From an uncultured Lachnospiraceae bacterium (GTDB taxonomy: Bacteria > Bacillota > Clostridia > Lachnospirales > Lachnospiraceae): 64,000 nucleotides of DNA. Of this stretch, positions 1 to 8,154 are shown piece after piece (position 1 is the stretch's first letter; each line of letters opens with the position of its first letter). The notes under the pieces were generated by a model. It worked only from the letters and a program-made list of their open reading frames with translations. It did not search any database and was not told the origin of the DNA. Position numbers and translations under genes: made by a program. The DNA lies in assembly GCA_910587715.1 (NCBI GenBank), contig CAJUMV010000009.1, forward strand, positions 30,615 to 94,614, read 5' to 3'.

Positions 1-955
1 CAAGGTATGCCGCAACAGTCTGCTTTCCATCCTCAGCCTTTACATAAGTCTGGTCAAGTAAGCATATTTCTTTTAAGTGCTTTGAAATACGTCCATCCAC
101 CAATCCGGTAAAAATCTTATTTCCGGAAATAGCTTCCTTATCCTCAAGTGCAAGACTTGCAAGCTGCGCTGCCGCTTCCTTAGAGAGGAAATTAGGCAAA
201 TAGTTCATGTTGCTCTTTTTCTCGTTATAAATTGCAACATCTTCCTCGCTCCATACGCCTGAAACAGCCTTCTCAAGAAGTCCCTGTAAAATAGGCTTAG
301 GAAGTGAGAACGGGTCATTTAATGAACTTTCAAGTGTAATTTCTCTTAACTTGGCAAGTTCCTCTGCAGAAATATCATTTCTTGAGATATACTTGGGACT
401 CATAGCTGCAATCTGCATAGCCAAATTTGTAAGCGCGGTTTTTGTTTCGTCAGATGCATCGCCATTAGCAGCTACAAGGACACCGATTTTTCCGCCGGCA
501 TGGATATAAGAAGCAACGCATTCTGCAGAAACGCTCTCAAATCTTCTGATAGAAAGCTTTTCACCAATTGTCAAAGTTTTTTCATTTAATTCTTCCTTCA
601 TTCCAAGAATCTCAGAAACATCCTCACCATCACCGGCCTTTTCAATGCCTGACGCAAGTGCCTTATCGGCAACTGCCTGTACAAATGTCTGGAACACTTC
701 GTTCTTTGCAACGAAGTCTGTTTCAGAATTAACCTCTGCAACTGCAGCCCTATTTCCATTAATAGCAATACGGCAGATACCTTCAGCCGCAATACGGCTT
801 GCTTTTTTCTCAGCCTTTGCTGCACCGCTTTTTCTTAATACTTCAACTGCTTCATCAATATTACCATCCGTTTCGGTAAGCGCTTTTTTACATTCCATCA
901 TGCCCGCGCCGGTCATTTCTCTCAACTCTTTTACCATTGCCGCTGTAACAGCCAT
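1..955 (-). CDS. tsf: Elongation factor Ts, partial (C-terminus beyond window)
   Basis: EF-Ts is the nucleotide exchange factor that regenerates EF-Tu-GTP during translation. Reading down from ATG at 955 gives an unbroken 318-codon frame starting MAVTAAMVKELREMTGAGMM, the typical UBA-like N-terminus with its ECKKAL motif. The core motif SETDFVAKN follows at about residue 80. No stop occurs before the left edge, so the gene is cut there. A strong ribosome site (AGGAGG) lies 8-13 bases before the start. It follows rpsB by 57 bases, the usual rpsB-tsf pair. Base composition is clearly lower in GC than rpsB, and codons such as TTA, ACA and GCA are common. Confidence 0.96.
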   Translation of the reverse strand, partial: MAVTAAMVKELREMTGAGMMECKKALTETDGNIDEAVEVLRKSGAAKAEKKASRIAAEGICRIAINGNRAAVAEVNSETDFVAKNEVFQTFVQAVADKALASGIEKAGDGEDVSEILGMKEELNEKTLTIGEKLSIRRFESVSAECVASYIHAGGKIGVLVAANGDASDETKTALTNLAMQIAAMSPKYISRNDISAEELAKLREITLESSLNDPFSLPKPILQGLLEKAVSGVWSEEDVAIYNEKKSNMNYLPNFLSKEAAAQLASLALEDKEAISGNKIFTGLVDGRISKHLKEICLLDQTYVKAEDGKQTVAAYL

Positions 956-1012
956 CTATTTTCCCTCCTGAATTATCTACTCTTTACGTTCAGCACGCGC
1001 CTTCGCAAATGC

Positions 1013-1762
1013 TTATGCCTCTTCGTCAGTCTCCTCAACCTTCTCTGCTTCTGCTTCCGCTGCATAATTGTCAGCTTCCGCGCCCTGATTTGCTTCCACG
1101 ACAGCGTCAGCCATCTTGGACACGATCAGCTTCACCGCACGGATTGCATCGTCGTTACCGGGAATGATATAATCAAGCTCCTCGGGATCGCAGTTCGTAT
1201 CGCCGATGCCAATCAGGGTGATGCCCAGCGTGTGCGCTTCCTGCACGCAGATTCTCTCCTTCTTGGGGTCTACGACAAAGATACAGTCGGGAATCCGGGT
1301 CATTTCCTTGATACCGCCCAGATTCTTCTGAAGCTTCTCCCACTCTTTCTTAATCTTGATAACTTCCTTCTTCGGCAGTACCTCAAAGGTGCCGTCCTCA
1401 GACATTCTCTCGATTGCCTTTAATCTCTCCACTCTGGACTGGATGGTCTTAAAGTTGGTAAGCATACCGCCCAGCCATCTCTCATTGACATAGTACATGC
1501 CGCAGCGTTCCGCTTCCGTCTTTACCGCGTCCTGCGCCTGTTTCTTCGTTCCTACGAAAAGGATGGTGCCGCCCTGCGCTACCACATCAAATACCGCTCT
1601 GTAAGCCTCGTCCACCTTGCCCACAGACTTCTGCAGGTCGATGATGTGGATGCCGTTTCTCTCGGTAAAGATATAGGGAGCCATCTTAGGGTTCCATCTT
1701 CTTGTCTGATGTCCGAAATGAACACCCGCCTCCAGCAACTGCTTCATTGAAATAACGCTCAT
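1013..1762 (-). CDS. rpsB: 30S ribosomal protein S2
   Basis: Small-subunit ribosomal protein of 249 residues, close to the family's usual length. It begins MSVISMKQLLEAGVHFGHQT, and the conserved blocks RRWNPKMAPYIF, VGTKKQAQD and ERWLGGMLTNFKT are present. It ends in an acidic tail rich in Glu and Ala. I chose ATG at 1762 because GGAGGT sits 9 bases upstream; a longer in-frame reading to 1936 has no such support and no family homology. A sigma-A promoter lies about 180 bases upstream, so the gene starts its own transcription unit after the mcp terminator. tsf follows in the same unit. Confidence 0.97.
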   Translation of the reverse strand: MSVISMKQLLEAGVHFGHQTRRWNPKMAPYIFTERNGIHIIDLQKSVGKVDEAYRAVFDVVAQGGTILFVGTKKQAQDAVKTEAERCGMYYVNERWLGGMLTNFKTIQSRVERLKAIERMSEDGTFEVLPKKEVIKIKKEWEKLQKNLGGIKEMTRIPDCIFVVDPKKERICVQEAHTLGITLIGIGDTNCDPEELDYIIPGNDDAIRAVKLIVSKMADAVVEANQGAEADNYAAEAEAEKVEETDEEA

Positions 1763-1936
1763 AGTTCTTCTACCTCCGTTTGGTTGTCTGCCATATACCT
1801 TGCGCCTCCCTGCCACCACAATCGAGCAGTGCTCGCCGCGCGAAGCACACGTTTCACCGTGCGTCCCTGCGCATAAAAGGGCACCGGCATGGGCTGGGTA
1901 TATGTGATTAATAGGGTTTGCGCGCACCGTGCACAC
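1763..1936 (-). promoter_or_regulatory. Long 5' leader of rpsB with potential hairpins
   Basis: From the predicted start of transcription near 1936 to the rpsB ATG there are about 174 untranslated bases. Short stems can be drawn: CGAGC-ACT-GCTCG around 1830, and GCAC/GTGC arms in the GCACGGTGAAACGTGTGC stretch around 1855. S2 represses its own mRNA in some bacteria, so this could be an autoregulatory leader. That role is inference only. Confidence 0.4.
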
Positions 1937-1942
1937 TTAGAT

Positions 1943-1971
1943 ACTATAACACAAAAGAATCCCCCTTGCAA
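1943..1971 (-). promoter_or_regulatory. Sigma-A promoter of rpsB-tsf
   Basis: On the minus strand: -35 TTGCAA (1966-1971), 17-base spacer, -10 TATAGT (1943-1948). It lies just after the mcp terminator. The same two hexamers with the same spacing precede topA. Confidence 0.75.
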
Positions 1972-1980
1972 TAGGGGGAA

Positions 1981-2036
1981 ACGCGAAAAGTGCTTCTAAT
2001 TGCTCATGCCAGTAGGCATTTCGCAAAGAAGCACTA
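1981..2036 (-). terminator. Intrinsic terminator after mcp (end of fla/che unit)
   Basis: A 9-bp stem, AGTGCTTCT (2027-2035) with AGAAGCACT (1989-1997), has an inner ATGCC/GGCAT stem and is followed on the minus strand by TTTTCGCGTTT. It starts 12 bases after the mcp stop. Confidence 0.7.
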
Positions 2037-2047
2037 AATTTCGTGTG

Positions 2048-4132
2048 TTAGTTGTGGAACATATCCACAATATTTTTCAGTTTTACCACATTCTCGGAAT
2101 TGGTGTCCATCAGCTCCGCATTGCCTTCCACAAGCTGGGATACATCCAGCGTCTTCTGGGCTATATTGCTGATATTGTTGGCGGCTTCGCCCACCGTCAC
2201 CGTGATATTGTTGACCGAGTCCGCAATCTCCACAATCGCGGAAAGCAGAGTTTCTACCTCAACGCCGATAGCCTTCATGTTTTCCTCAAAATCAGACGCA
2301 TCCTGCGTATATTTCTCCGCAACGCCCATAAAGTCGCTGTAATCTTTTAACACCGTCTCTTCGAGGAAGGCAAGGATTTCCTGTAAACAGGACTCCATAT
2401 TCTCTACCGCCTGATTGACCTCCGTCGTAATACCATTAATGTTGCTCACGGTAGAGGAAGTCTGGGACGCCAGCCCGCCAATCTCGTCGGCAACCACCGC
2501 AAAACCTTTGCCTGCTTCGCCCGCTCTCGCCGCTTCGATGGAAGCATTCAGCGCAAGCAGATTCGTCTGTCCGGAAATATCCAGAATGGACTGGGTGAGC
2601 TGGTTGATTTTTTCCACCGCCCGCGCCTGCTCCATAGCCTCCGCGCTCTTCTCCTGCACGCCACGGTACATCTGCGTCGTCTTGTTCTGCGCCTCGCCCG
2701 TTGTATTTTTCAGATTGCCAGCGCGCTGCTTGCTCTCTAAAGACGTCTTTTCCCCTTCAATGGAATTATCCCGGATTACCTGTGCGCGTTCTTTGATCTG
2801 ACTCACGGTATTATTCACGGTTTCCATAGCCGCCGCCGTCTCCTGCATCGCTGCCGCAAGTCCCTGCGTCGTCTCCGTGTTCTCCCCGCTCATGCTCTTC
2901 ACCCGCGCGGTCGTGTCGGAAAGCTTCTCCAGCGTATCATCCAAATCCGAGTAGGTTGTCTTGATATCCAGCACCATCGCACGAAGGCTTGCGCGCATCT
3001 CCCTGAGAGAATTTGCCATACTGCCGCTCTCATCCTGCCGCTTACAGAGCTTATCGCTGTTCGCATTCTTAGCGAAATTAAATTGTGCCGTATTGGATAC
3101 GATTTCGTTTATTTGCGTAATCGGTCTGGTGATTACCATTCCCATAATCACGCCAATCACCACCGAAATAGCAACCGCAATCAGCATACCGATTACAATC
3201 AGCGTCGTAATACGGCTCGCCGCGCTCTTCATCTCCGACTCCGGCGCAGTCAGTACATACTTCATGCCATTGGTAAGAGTTTGATAACACATGTCTTTTA
3301 ATTCACCCTGATAGGTGTAATTAATCGGCTGTCCCTCCGATGCCGCGTCCGCCAGTGTGCCGGCGATCACGCCGGACGCATCCGCCTGCGAAACCGGAGT
3401 TCCCGCTTCGATCGCCTTATGGTAGGCGATATTGCCGTTCGGATTCACGAGAAAGGCAGAGCCGGTCTCAAACACCGTCGCGCTCTCCACTGTCGCCGTA
3501 AATTTGTCAAAGTCAATGTCCATACCGATGATGCCGATGGACTCCCCATCCATGACAATAGGAATGACATAGGATACCATGTAAACATTAATATTGGAGT
3601 TTAAGTACGGATCCATCCACGTCGGTTTCCCGTTCTTTACGGGTATGTAATACCAGCCCACATGCTCCAGATCGTCCGGCGAATACATGGAGAAATCCGT
3701 GGGGACAAGCGCTTCAAACTTTTCCGCGTCGCTGCTCCGGCTCCAGAACACGCCGCTGTCCGGCTCCGTGAACTCCGGATTGTAACGGATATACGCAGTT
3801 AACGCGCCCTCCGTATTGCCGCCGATCTCATAAAGCATCTGTTCCATGATCATCGTGAAATTATCTACATAGGATTTGTCCGTCTTAAATGCCTGCACAT
3901 CCGTAAGCTGCTGCAGCACTACGTTATATGCCGTATTGACGGACTGCTCCACCCTGCTCATCTGCGCATTGAGCAGCTCTGCCTGATTCGCACATGCATA
4001 CTGCATTTCCTTCTGGGAATCCTGATACACTGTCTTTCTGGAATTGATGATACTGACCCCGCCGCAAATGAGGGATGTCAAAAGGGTGCACACAATCACC
4101 GCCGCCAAAATTCTTGCCTTAATCGATCTCAT
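2048..4132 (-). CDS. Methyl-accepting chemotaxis protein with dCache-like sensor
   Basis: Transmembrane chemoreceptor of 694 residues that would control CheA through CheW. TM1 spans about residues 8-28, a large extracellular Cache-like sensor about 30-305, and TM2 about 307-333 (run IVIGMLIAVAISVVIGVIMG). HAMP follows, then the cytoplasmic signalling domain. The hairpin tip is at about 524-560 with the motif ALNASIEAARAGEAGKGFAV. The sensor contains a Cache-type WMDPY / IGIIGMDID pattern, suggesting small-ligand binding; the ligand cannot be read from sequence. There is no C-terminal CheR-tethering pentapeptide (it ends IVDMFHN). ATG at 4132 has AAAGGAGAG just upstream. It is the last gene of the fla/che block and follows a structured spacer. 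Confidence 0.93.
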   Translation of the reverse strand: MRSIKARILAAVIVCTLLTSLICGGVSIINSRKTVYQDSQKEMQYACANQAELLNAQMSRVEQSVNTAYNVVLQQLTDVQAFKTDKSYVDNFTMIMEQMLYEIGGNTEGALTAYIRYNPEFTEPDSGVFWSRSSDAEKFEALVPTDFSMYSPDDLEHVGWYYIPVKNGKPTWMDPYLNSNINVYMVSYVIPIVMDGESIGIIGMDIDFDKFTATVESATVFETGSAFLVNPNGNIAYHKAIEAGTPVSQADASGVIAGTLADAASEGQPINYTYQGELKDMCYQTLTNGMKYVLTAPESEMKSAASRITTLIVIGMLIAVAISVVIGVIMGMVITRPITQINEIVSNTAQFNFAKNANSDKLCKRQDESGSMANSLREMRASLRAMVLDIKTTYSDLDDTLEKLSDTTARVKSMSGENTETTQGLAAAMQETAAAMETVNNTVSQIKERAQVIRDNSIEGEKTSLESKQRAGNLKNTTGEAQNKTTQMYRGVQEKSAEAMEQARAVEKINQLTQSILDISGQTNLLALNASIEAARAGEAGKGFAVVADEIGGLASQTSSTVSNINGITTEVNQAVENMESCLQEILAFLEETVLKDYSDFMGVAEKYTQDASDFEENMKAIGVEVETLLSAIVEIADSVNNITVTVGEAANNISNIAQKTLDVSQLVEGNAELMDTNSENVVKLKNIVDMFHN

Positions 4133-4170
4133 AACGTCTCTCCTTTTTTCTAATGTCTAACTCATTTACG

Positions 4171-4265
4171 GAGAATGCCTCCTTTCAGGCATTCTCCCGA
4201 GTGAGATTTAGTAATTCTTGGCGTCCCGTCCTATGGCGGGACGTCTTTAGAATTACTTCTCACTC
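4171..4265 (-). ncRNA. Structured double-hairpin spacer element, copy A
   Basis: On the minus strand this begins on the stop codon of the upstream gene. A long stem GAGTGAGA/TCTCACTC (4258-4265 with 4199-4206) continues as AGTAATTCT/AGAATTACT (4249-4257 with 4210-4218) and closes on a GTCCCG/CGGGAC hairpin. A second hairpin follows, GAGAATGCCT/AGGCATTCTC (4171-4180 with 4187-4196). The same architecture occurs at 40398-40491 with compensated substitutions, so I treat it as a real RNA structure. Function unknown; no clear U-run follows, so it is not an ordinary terminator. Confidence 0.6.
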
Positions 4266-4976
4266 TGACCTCGTCACAATTCTTGCAATCTGCTCGTCAC
4301 CGGCATTTGCCGGAATGGTAAAGGTACCGGGTCTGAGTTTCTTATCATAGCCGTTCGCACATAAATAATCGTCATATGCGTCCGCGGAACTCACGACGCC
4401 TGCTTCCGCCAGCTTTTTCGCCACCGTATAGGAGCCGTCACCGCTCGAAATAGTCACGGTTTTCGTCCCGCCAGACGCTTGCTTTGTTCCTGTGTCCTGC
4501 TTCGGCACATCTTCATCCGGCTTCGTCATCTCGTTGGTGTCGGCGGACGTTTTCCTCCCCGTCTCTTCCGTGTCTGCCGGTTTTTCGGATTCTGCCGCTT
4601 TGTTCTCCTTCTCCTGCAGAGACTCCGGCGTACCGACCACAGGCGTCTCCGTATCTGGCACCGGCTCCGGCTTTTTCTCCGTCTCTTCCTTCTTCTCGGC
4701 TTCCTCTTTCTCCTTCGCCACCGCGATATCTTTTTTTATGGCATCTTCCTTCTGCACAGGCGGTGCTTCGTTCCCCTCCTGTCCGTCCTCCGCGTTCTCT
4801 TCCCCGGAAGCCTCTAACAGAGTGGAATCCTCAATCATACCGAGTTCCTTCGCCCGGGCGATTATCTCAGCATCCGTCATTTTCTCTTTTTTTCCGCCTG
4901 ACAAGGCAATGCCCATAATAACAGCCGTTACGATAATTCCCAGCCCGAGTCCGCGGAAATAATATTTTTTCTCCAT
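4260..4976 (-). CDS. MltG-like membrane protein lacking the transglycosylase domain
   Basis: Membrane protein of 238 residues. A basic N-terminus (MEKKYYFRG) leads into one TM helix at about 8-25, then a long Glu/Lys/Pro-rich, low-complexity linker to about residue 170. The C-terminal module of about 65 residues contains GSYTVAKKLAEAGVVSSADA and LRPGTFTIPANAGDEQIARI. This resembles the LysM-like N-terminal subdomain of MltG/YceG, the endolytic murein transglycosylase. The catalytic region of full MltG (over 300 residues in total) is absent, so a binding role at peptidoglycan is more likely than cleavage. I place the start at ATG 4976; a TTG at 4991 is possible but has no ribosome site. It follows the swrB-like gene with a 1-base gap. 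Family call is from memory. Confidence 0.7.
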   Translation of the reverse strand: MEKKYYFRGLGLGIIVTAVIMGIALSGGKKEKMTDAEIIARAKELGMIEDSTLLEASGEENAEDGQEGNEAPPVQKEDAIKKDIAVAKEKEEAEKKEETEKKPEPVPDTETPVVGTPESLQEKENKAAESEKPADTEETGRKTSADTNEMTKPDEDVPKQDTGTKQASGGTKTVTISSGDGSYTVAKKLAEAGVVSSADAYDDYLCANGYDKKLRPGTFTIPANAGDEQIARIVTRSE

Positions 4977-4977
4977 C

Positions 4978-6171
4978 TTATAAGCCCTCAAACAGGTCTA
5001 TCACCAGTTTTACCTCACCAAGACCAAGACCAAGCTCTTTGGCTATCGCCATGTTTGATTTGCCCGCCTTGTGAAGCTCCAAAATTCTTTCGTTACTATT
5101 ACGCCCGTTATCTTTTCCCTGCGCAAAACGGATATCCACCCCGCGCGGCTCCTCCGGCACGGGTGCCGGCACCGACTCTCTCCTGCCGCCAAATTCCCTG
5201 CTTTCACCGTATTCCCTGCCGCTTCCGAAGTCTCTTCCTCCGCCAAAACCTCTGCTGTCACTATAGTCCCTGCCGCGCTCCGGCTCCCGGTTCCCGAAAA
5301 TACCCATCTCGGCAAATGCCGCGCTTGTGGAAAGCTCCGGCTCTTCCGCCACATAATCGGCATCGGGCTCATGGATAATCTCCACCCGCTTCGGTCTGAT
5401 TGGCTGAAAGTCATCCTCCTCCACCACAATCTCCTCCGGCTCCTGCGAAACAGGCTCGTTTGTCAGGTACTCCGGCTCCAGCTCATAAGGCAGCTCTTCT
5501 TCCTGTACCGACGGGATTACCCGGGATGGCTGCACTTCTTCCACTATCTCCGGCAAATATGTTCCCGCGCTATGGAGGGAAAAGAGGTCGGTACGGGTAT
5601 CCTCCACCGCTCCCATCACGGAATGCACCGCCTCCTGCACTGCTTCCTGCGCTTCTCTGGCAGAAGTTTCCGCATGGCGGATCCGCGCAAGCGCGCTCTC
5701 CACCGCTTCCTCCGCCGCCTTTGCTTTCTTCGCAGTCTCTGCGGCTGTAATTTCCGCATCGCGTACCGTCTGCCTGATTTCTTCCGTAGCCTGATTTGCC
5801 TGTCCAATATCCGCAAGCAGCGTCTCATGCTTGTCATTGAGCATATCGTAGAGGAAAGTCACTTCTTTATGATTTTTATTAATTTCCTCCAGCACGGTGT
5901 CCGAATACTCGTTGACAGCCATAATCTTTTCATTTGCCACGCGCTCCATGGCACGCTCCGTCTTCTCTATGGAATAACCGATCGTCTCATCCACAATATC
6001 GGAAATCTTTTCCCTGACTGTTTCCGTTTCTCCCTCCACCAGCTTCCTGATTTCGGCTTCACTGATTAACTGTACTTCCTCATCCGCGTCCTTCTTTCCT
6101 GCCGGCAGAAAATATCCCAGAAGAAATACCCCTGCCCCGATGATAATCAGAACGATTTCTATTACACTCAT
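4978..6171 (-). CDS. SwrB-like flagellar assembly membrane protein
   Basis: 397 residues. One N-terminal TM helix (about 4-21: IVLIIIGAGVFLLGYFL) is followed by a helical, probably coiled-coil region (about 35-190, rich in Glu, Ala and Lys) and an acidic Pro/Glu linker. A Gly/Arg-rich repeat stretch lies at about 300-340 (GRDYSDSRGFGGGRDFGSGR). A C-terminal helix-turn-helix-like module follows: NERILELHKAGKSNMAIAKE. B. subtilis SwrB, which promotes C-ring and export-gate maturation, has the same order of TM segment and C-terminal HTH and lies between sigD and rpsB. Here the gene is also between sigD and rpsB but is over twice as long. The SwrB link is inferred from layout and position (DUF6115-type family from memory). 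Confidence 0.65.
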   Translation of the reverse strand: MSVIEIVLIIIGAGVFLLGYFLPAGKKDADEEVQLISEAEIRKLVEGETETVREKISDIVDETIGYSIEKTERAMERVANEKIMAVNEYSDTVLEEINKNHKEVTFLYDMLNDKHETLLADIGQANQATEEIRQTVRDAEITAAETAKKAKAAEEAVESALARIRHAETSAREAQEAVQEAVHSVMGAVEDTRTDLFSLHSAGTYLPEIVEEVQPSRVIPSVQEEELPYELEPEYLTNEPVSQEPEEIVVEEDDFQPIRPKRVEIIHEPDADYVAEEPELSTSAAFAEMGIFGNREPERGRDYSDSRGFGGGRDFGSGREYGESREFGGRRESVPAPVPEEPRGVDIRFAQGKDNGRNSNERILELHKAGKSNMAIAKELGLGLGEVKLVIDLFEGL

Positions 6172-6209
6172 GCTTCTCCCTTTCGTAATCCGACGCGCAG
6201 CCCCGGCTC

Positions 6210-6527
6210 TTACCCCGATATTTCAAAGGTACTCACACCCTTTAACAGCACCTTGCCGTCAGGCTCCTTTTTCTCTTTCTTCCTGTTCCTGCCGCCGTCT
6301 CCGTGGTACTCGTTACTTCCCTTTTCCCTCGCGTCAAATTTTTTCTGGCGGTTGTCCGCCTTGTCTCTCTCATTGACCCTCTGCGTCTGCTTTTCCACCT
6401 GTTTGGTCATCTGCTGCCCGAAGTTGGTCTGATCTACCAGCCCCTTCGTGTCCTCATTATGCTTGACCGTGGTAAAATCCTGCGCCCTCGTAATCTGCCC
6501 CTGCAGCTCCACAAAGCCTATCGCCAT
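6210..6527 (-). CDS. Conserved small hydrophilic protein of the flagellar operon
   Basis: 105 residues, very basic in the middle and C-terminus (KKFDAREKGSNEYHGDGGRN, then RKKEKKE), with no TM helix or signal peptide. The N-terminus MAIGFVELQGQITRAQDFTT is hydrophobic then polar. It sits between fapA and the swrB-like gene, in the same direction, with ATG at 6527 preceded by GGGGAGGAG. I do not recognise a named family. The position in a flagellar operon suggests an accessory role, but this is not shown by the sequence. Confidence 0.75.
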   Translation of the reverse strand: MAIGFVELQGQITRAQDFTTVKHNEDTKGLVDQTNFGQQMTKQVEKQTQRVNERDKADNRQKKFDAREKGSNEYHGDGGRNRKKEKKEPDGKVLLKGVSTFEISG

Positions 6528-6551
6528 AGCTACTCCTCCCCTTCTCGCACG

Positions 6552-8141
6552 TTAGAATGGCGCCATCTTCACGTCTCCGCGCTCTCTGACGAAACGGCAG
6601 TAATGGGTGGTCTTTTGCACCACCATACACACATCGCCGATACAGATACGCGTGCCGGGGTATACTTCCCCTTTTACGCGCACCGCCGTTTCCGAAGAAC
6701 TCGTCATCTGCTTCTGCAGTTCTTCAATCTCTTTATTTGCCGCCGCGATCGCGTCGGTTTTCTGCTTATTTACTGCCGCCATGGACTGTATCTGCTGAAT
6801 CTGCTCCGGACTGAGCTTCACGCCCTTTGCCAGCTTTTGCTTTGCGGAAAGCAGCGTAGGCTGCACCGTCTGCAAGAGCTTCGTGTCCTCCCCTATCTGT
6901 TTCTGGAGTTCGTTCATGCGCGCTTTCAGCTTCGGGTCGGTTCCCACCTCTATAATCGTGTCCGCCCCCATCTCCGAGCCGAGTGTTTTCACATTGATGT
7001 TCCCCGTCGCGCTGACTTTTCCGCCCGTGATAAACCCGCGCCTGCCGTCCACATTGACTTCGCCGCCAGCCGTCACCCTGCTGTGCAGGATGGATTCGGA
7101 AGCTACATATCCTTCCGCCTCCGCGGTTACGTTTTCCAAAAATTTCGCCACGATATTGCCGCCTGCCTTAAGCACGCCGCGGCCCATGCCGTTCATGCCT
7201 CTGGCAATAATAATATTGCCGCCCGCCTTAAGCTGCGCGCCTTCCACAACGCCCTTCACCATGATATCGCCCTTAGCCTTCACCTGAAAGTTCGTTGCCA
7301 CGTTGCCGTTAATCTGTACATTTCCCTCATAATCAATATTTCCGGTGGAATTATCCACGTTCTCCACCATAAGCTCATCGGAGACGAAAACCGAGCCCTC
7401 CACCAGCTCCACATGCCCGTCCACCTGGGCTGTGAGCACGGTGCGGTCCTCGGAAATAGTAATATTTCGTCCGTACTTTAACGTTTCCTTGCGCACCTCC
7501 AGGGGCAGAATCCGGTTCCCTGAAAGATCCTCTCCCGGCTCGCCCGGCACCTCCGGATGCAGAATCGCCAGCACCTCTCCCTTGTTACAATGATTTAGTA
7601 TATTCAAATGAAAGAAATCTACGCTCCCGTCCTCGTTCAGCGTAGGCTTCGCCTTTTTATCCGTGTTAAATTTATATTCAATATAAGCATGTTTGCCCGG
7701 AACGGGTTCCTGCCCCTGTGCTACCAGAATTTCCTCCAGATAGTTTCTTTTCGCGAAAAAACCCGCAATGGCTTCCGTGCGAATGCCGAACTTAATCCCC
7801 CGAAGCTTCAGATCATTTATCATCTCTTCGGCAGTCATATCTTCACCGCCCTCGGAAGCGGCATAAAACTTCGCAAAGGCCTGCATCTTATCCGGACCGA
7901 CTCGTAACTTATAACATTCTCTCTCCGGAAATCTCGTCTCATTCCCGAGACGAATCTCCTGCTGTTCTTTCACCGCGCCTTCCACCGCCCGTTTGATCGT
8001 CGGCAGATCACACGCATAATCCTTCATCGTCAGATACTCGAGCACATCCGTAATGTCGATGGGTTTCCCATCCCCCGTCGGCGGAAACAGCTTGAGCGAA
8101 GACGCCCCTTCCTTGTTCACCAGTCTGAAATATCCGTTCAT
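6552..8141 (-). CDS. fapA: FapA family protein (DUF342)
   Basis: 529 residues, matching the DUF342/FapA family common beside sigD in Clostridia. The N-terminal domain (about 1-200) includes LVAQGQEPVPGKHAYIEYKF and GEDLSGNRILP. The middle carries the parallel beta-helix repeats (about 230-380) with recurring short Gly/Val units such as AKGDIMVKGVVEGAQLKAGG and VKTLGSEMGAD. The C-terminal part (about 385-480) is coiled coil. The family is linked to polar localisation of flagellar regulators in Vibrio; its role in clostridia is not established. ATG at 8141 is preceded by TGGGGGTAT and starts 13 bases after the sigD stop. Confidence 0.88.
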   Translation of the reverse strand: MNGYFRLVNKEGASSLKLFPPTGDGKPIDITDVLEYLTMKDYACDLPTIKRAVEGAVKEQQEIRLGNETRFPERECYKLRVGPDKMQAFAKFYAASEGGEDMTAEEMINDLKLRGIKFGIRTEAIAGFFAKRNYLEEILVAQGQEPVPGKHAYIEYKFNTDKKAKPTLNEDGSVDFFHLNILNHCNKGEVLAILHPEVPGEPGEDLSGNRILPLEVRKETLKYGRNITISEDRTVLTAQVDGHVELVEGSVFVSDELMVENVDNSTGNIDYEGNVQINGNVATNFQVKAKGDIMVKGVVEGAQLKAGGNIIIARGMNGMGRGVLKAGGNIVAKFLENVTAEAEGYVASESILHSRVTAGGEVNVDGRRGFITGGKVSATGNINVKTLGSEMGADTIIEVGTDPKLKARMNELQKQIGEDTKLLQTVQPTLLSAKQKLAKGVKLSPEQIQQIQSMAAVNKQKTDAIAAANKEIEELQKQMTSSSETAVRVKGEVYPGTRICIGDVCMVVQKTTHYCRFVRERGDVKMAPF

Positions 8142-8154
8142 ATACCCCCAGCCT

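Noticed and set aside
1763..1936. N-terminal extension of RpsB by 58 residues
   Set aside because: No homology to S2, a strong ribosome site at the shorter start, and the extension would begin at the promoter's transcription start.
4199..4257. Simple intrinsic terminator before mcp
   Set aside because: The long hairpin is not followed by a T-run on the minus strand, and its outer arms recur at 40.4 kb, so a structured repeat fits better.
5071..7481. Plus-strand frames of over 300 codons opposite the swrB-like and fapA genes
   Set aside because: Composition is Leu/Arg/His-rich with no family pattern, as expected for the antisense of a GC-rich gene; the minus-strand genes are well supported.
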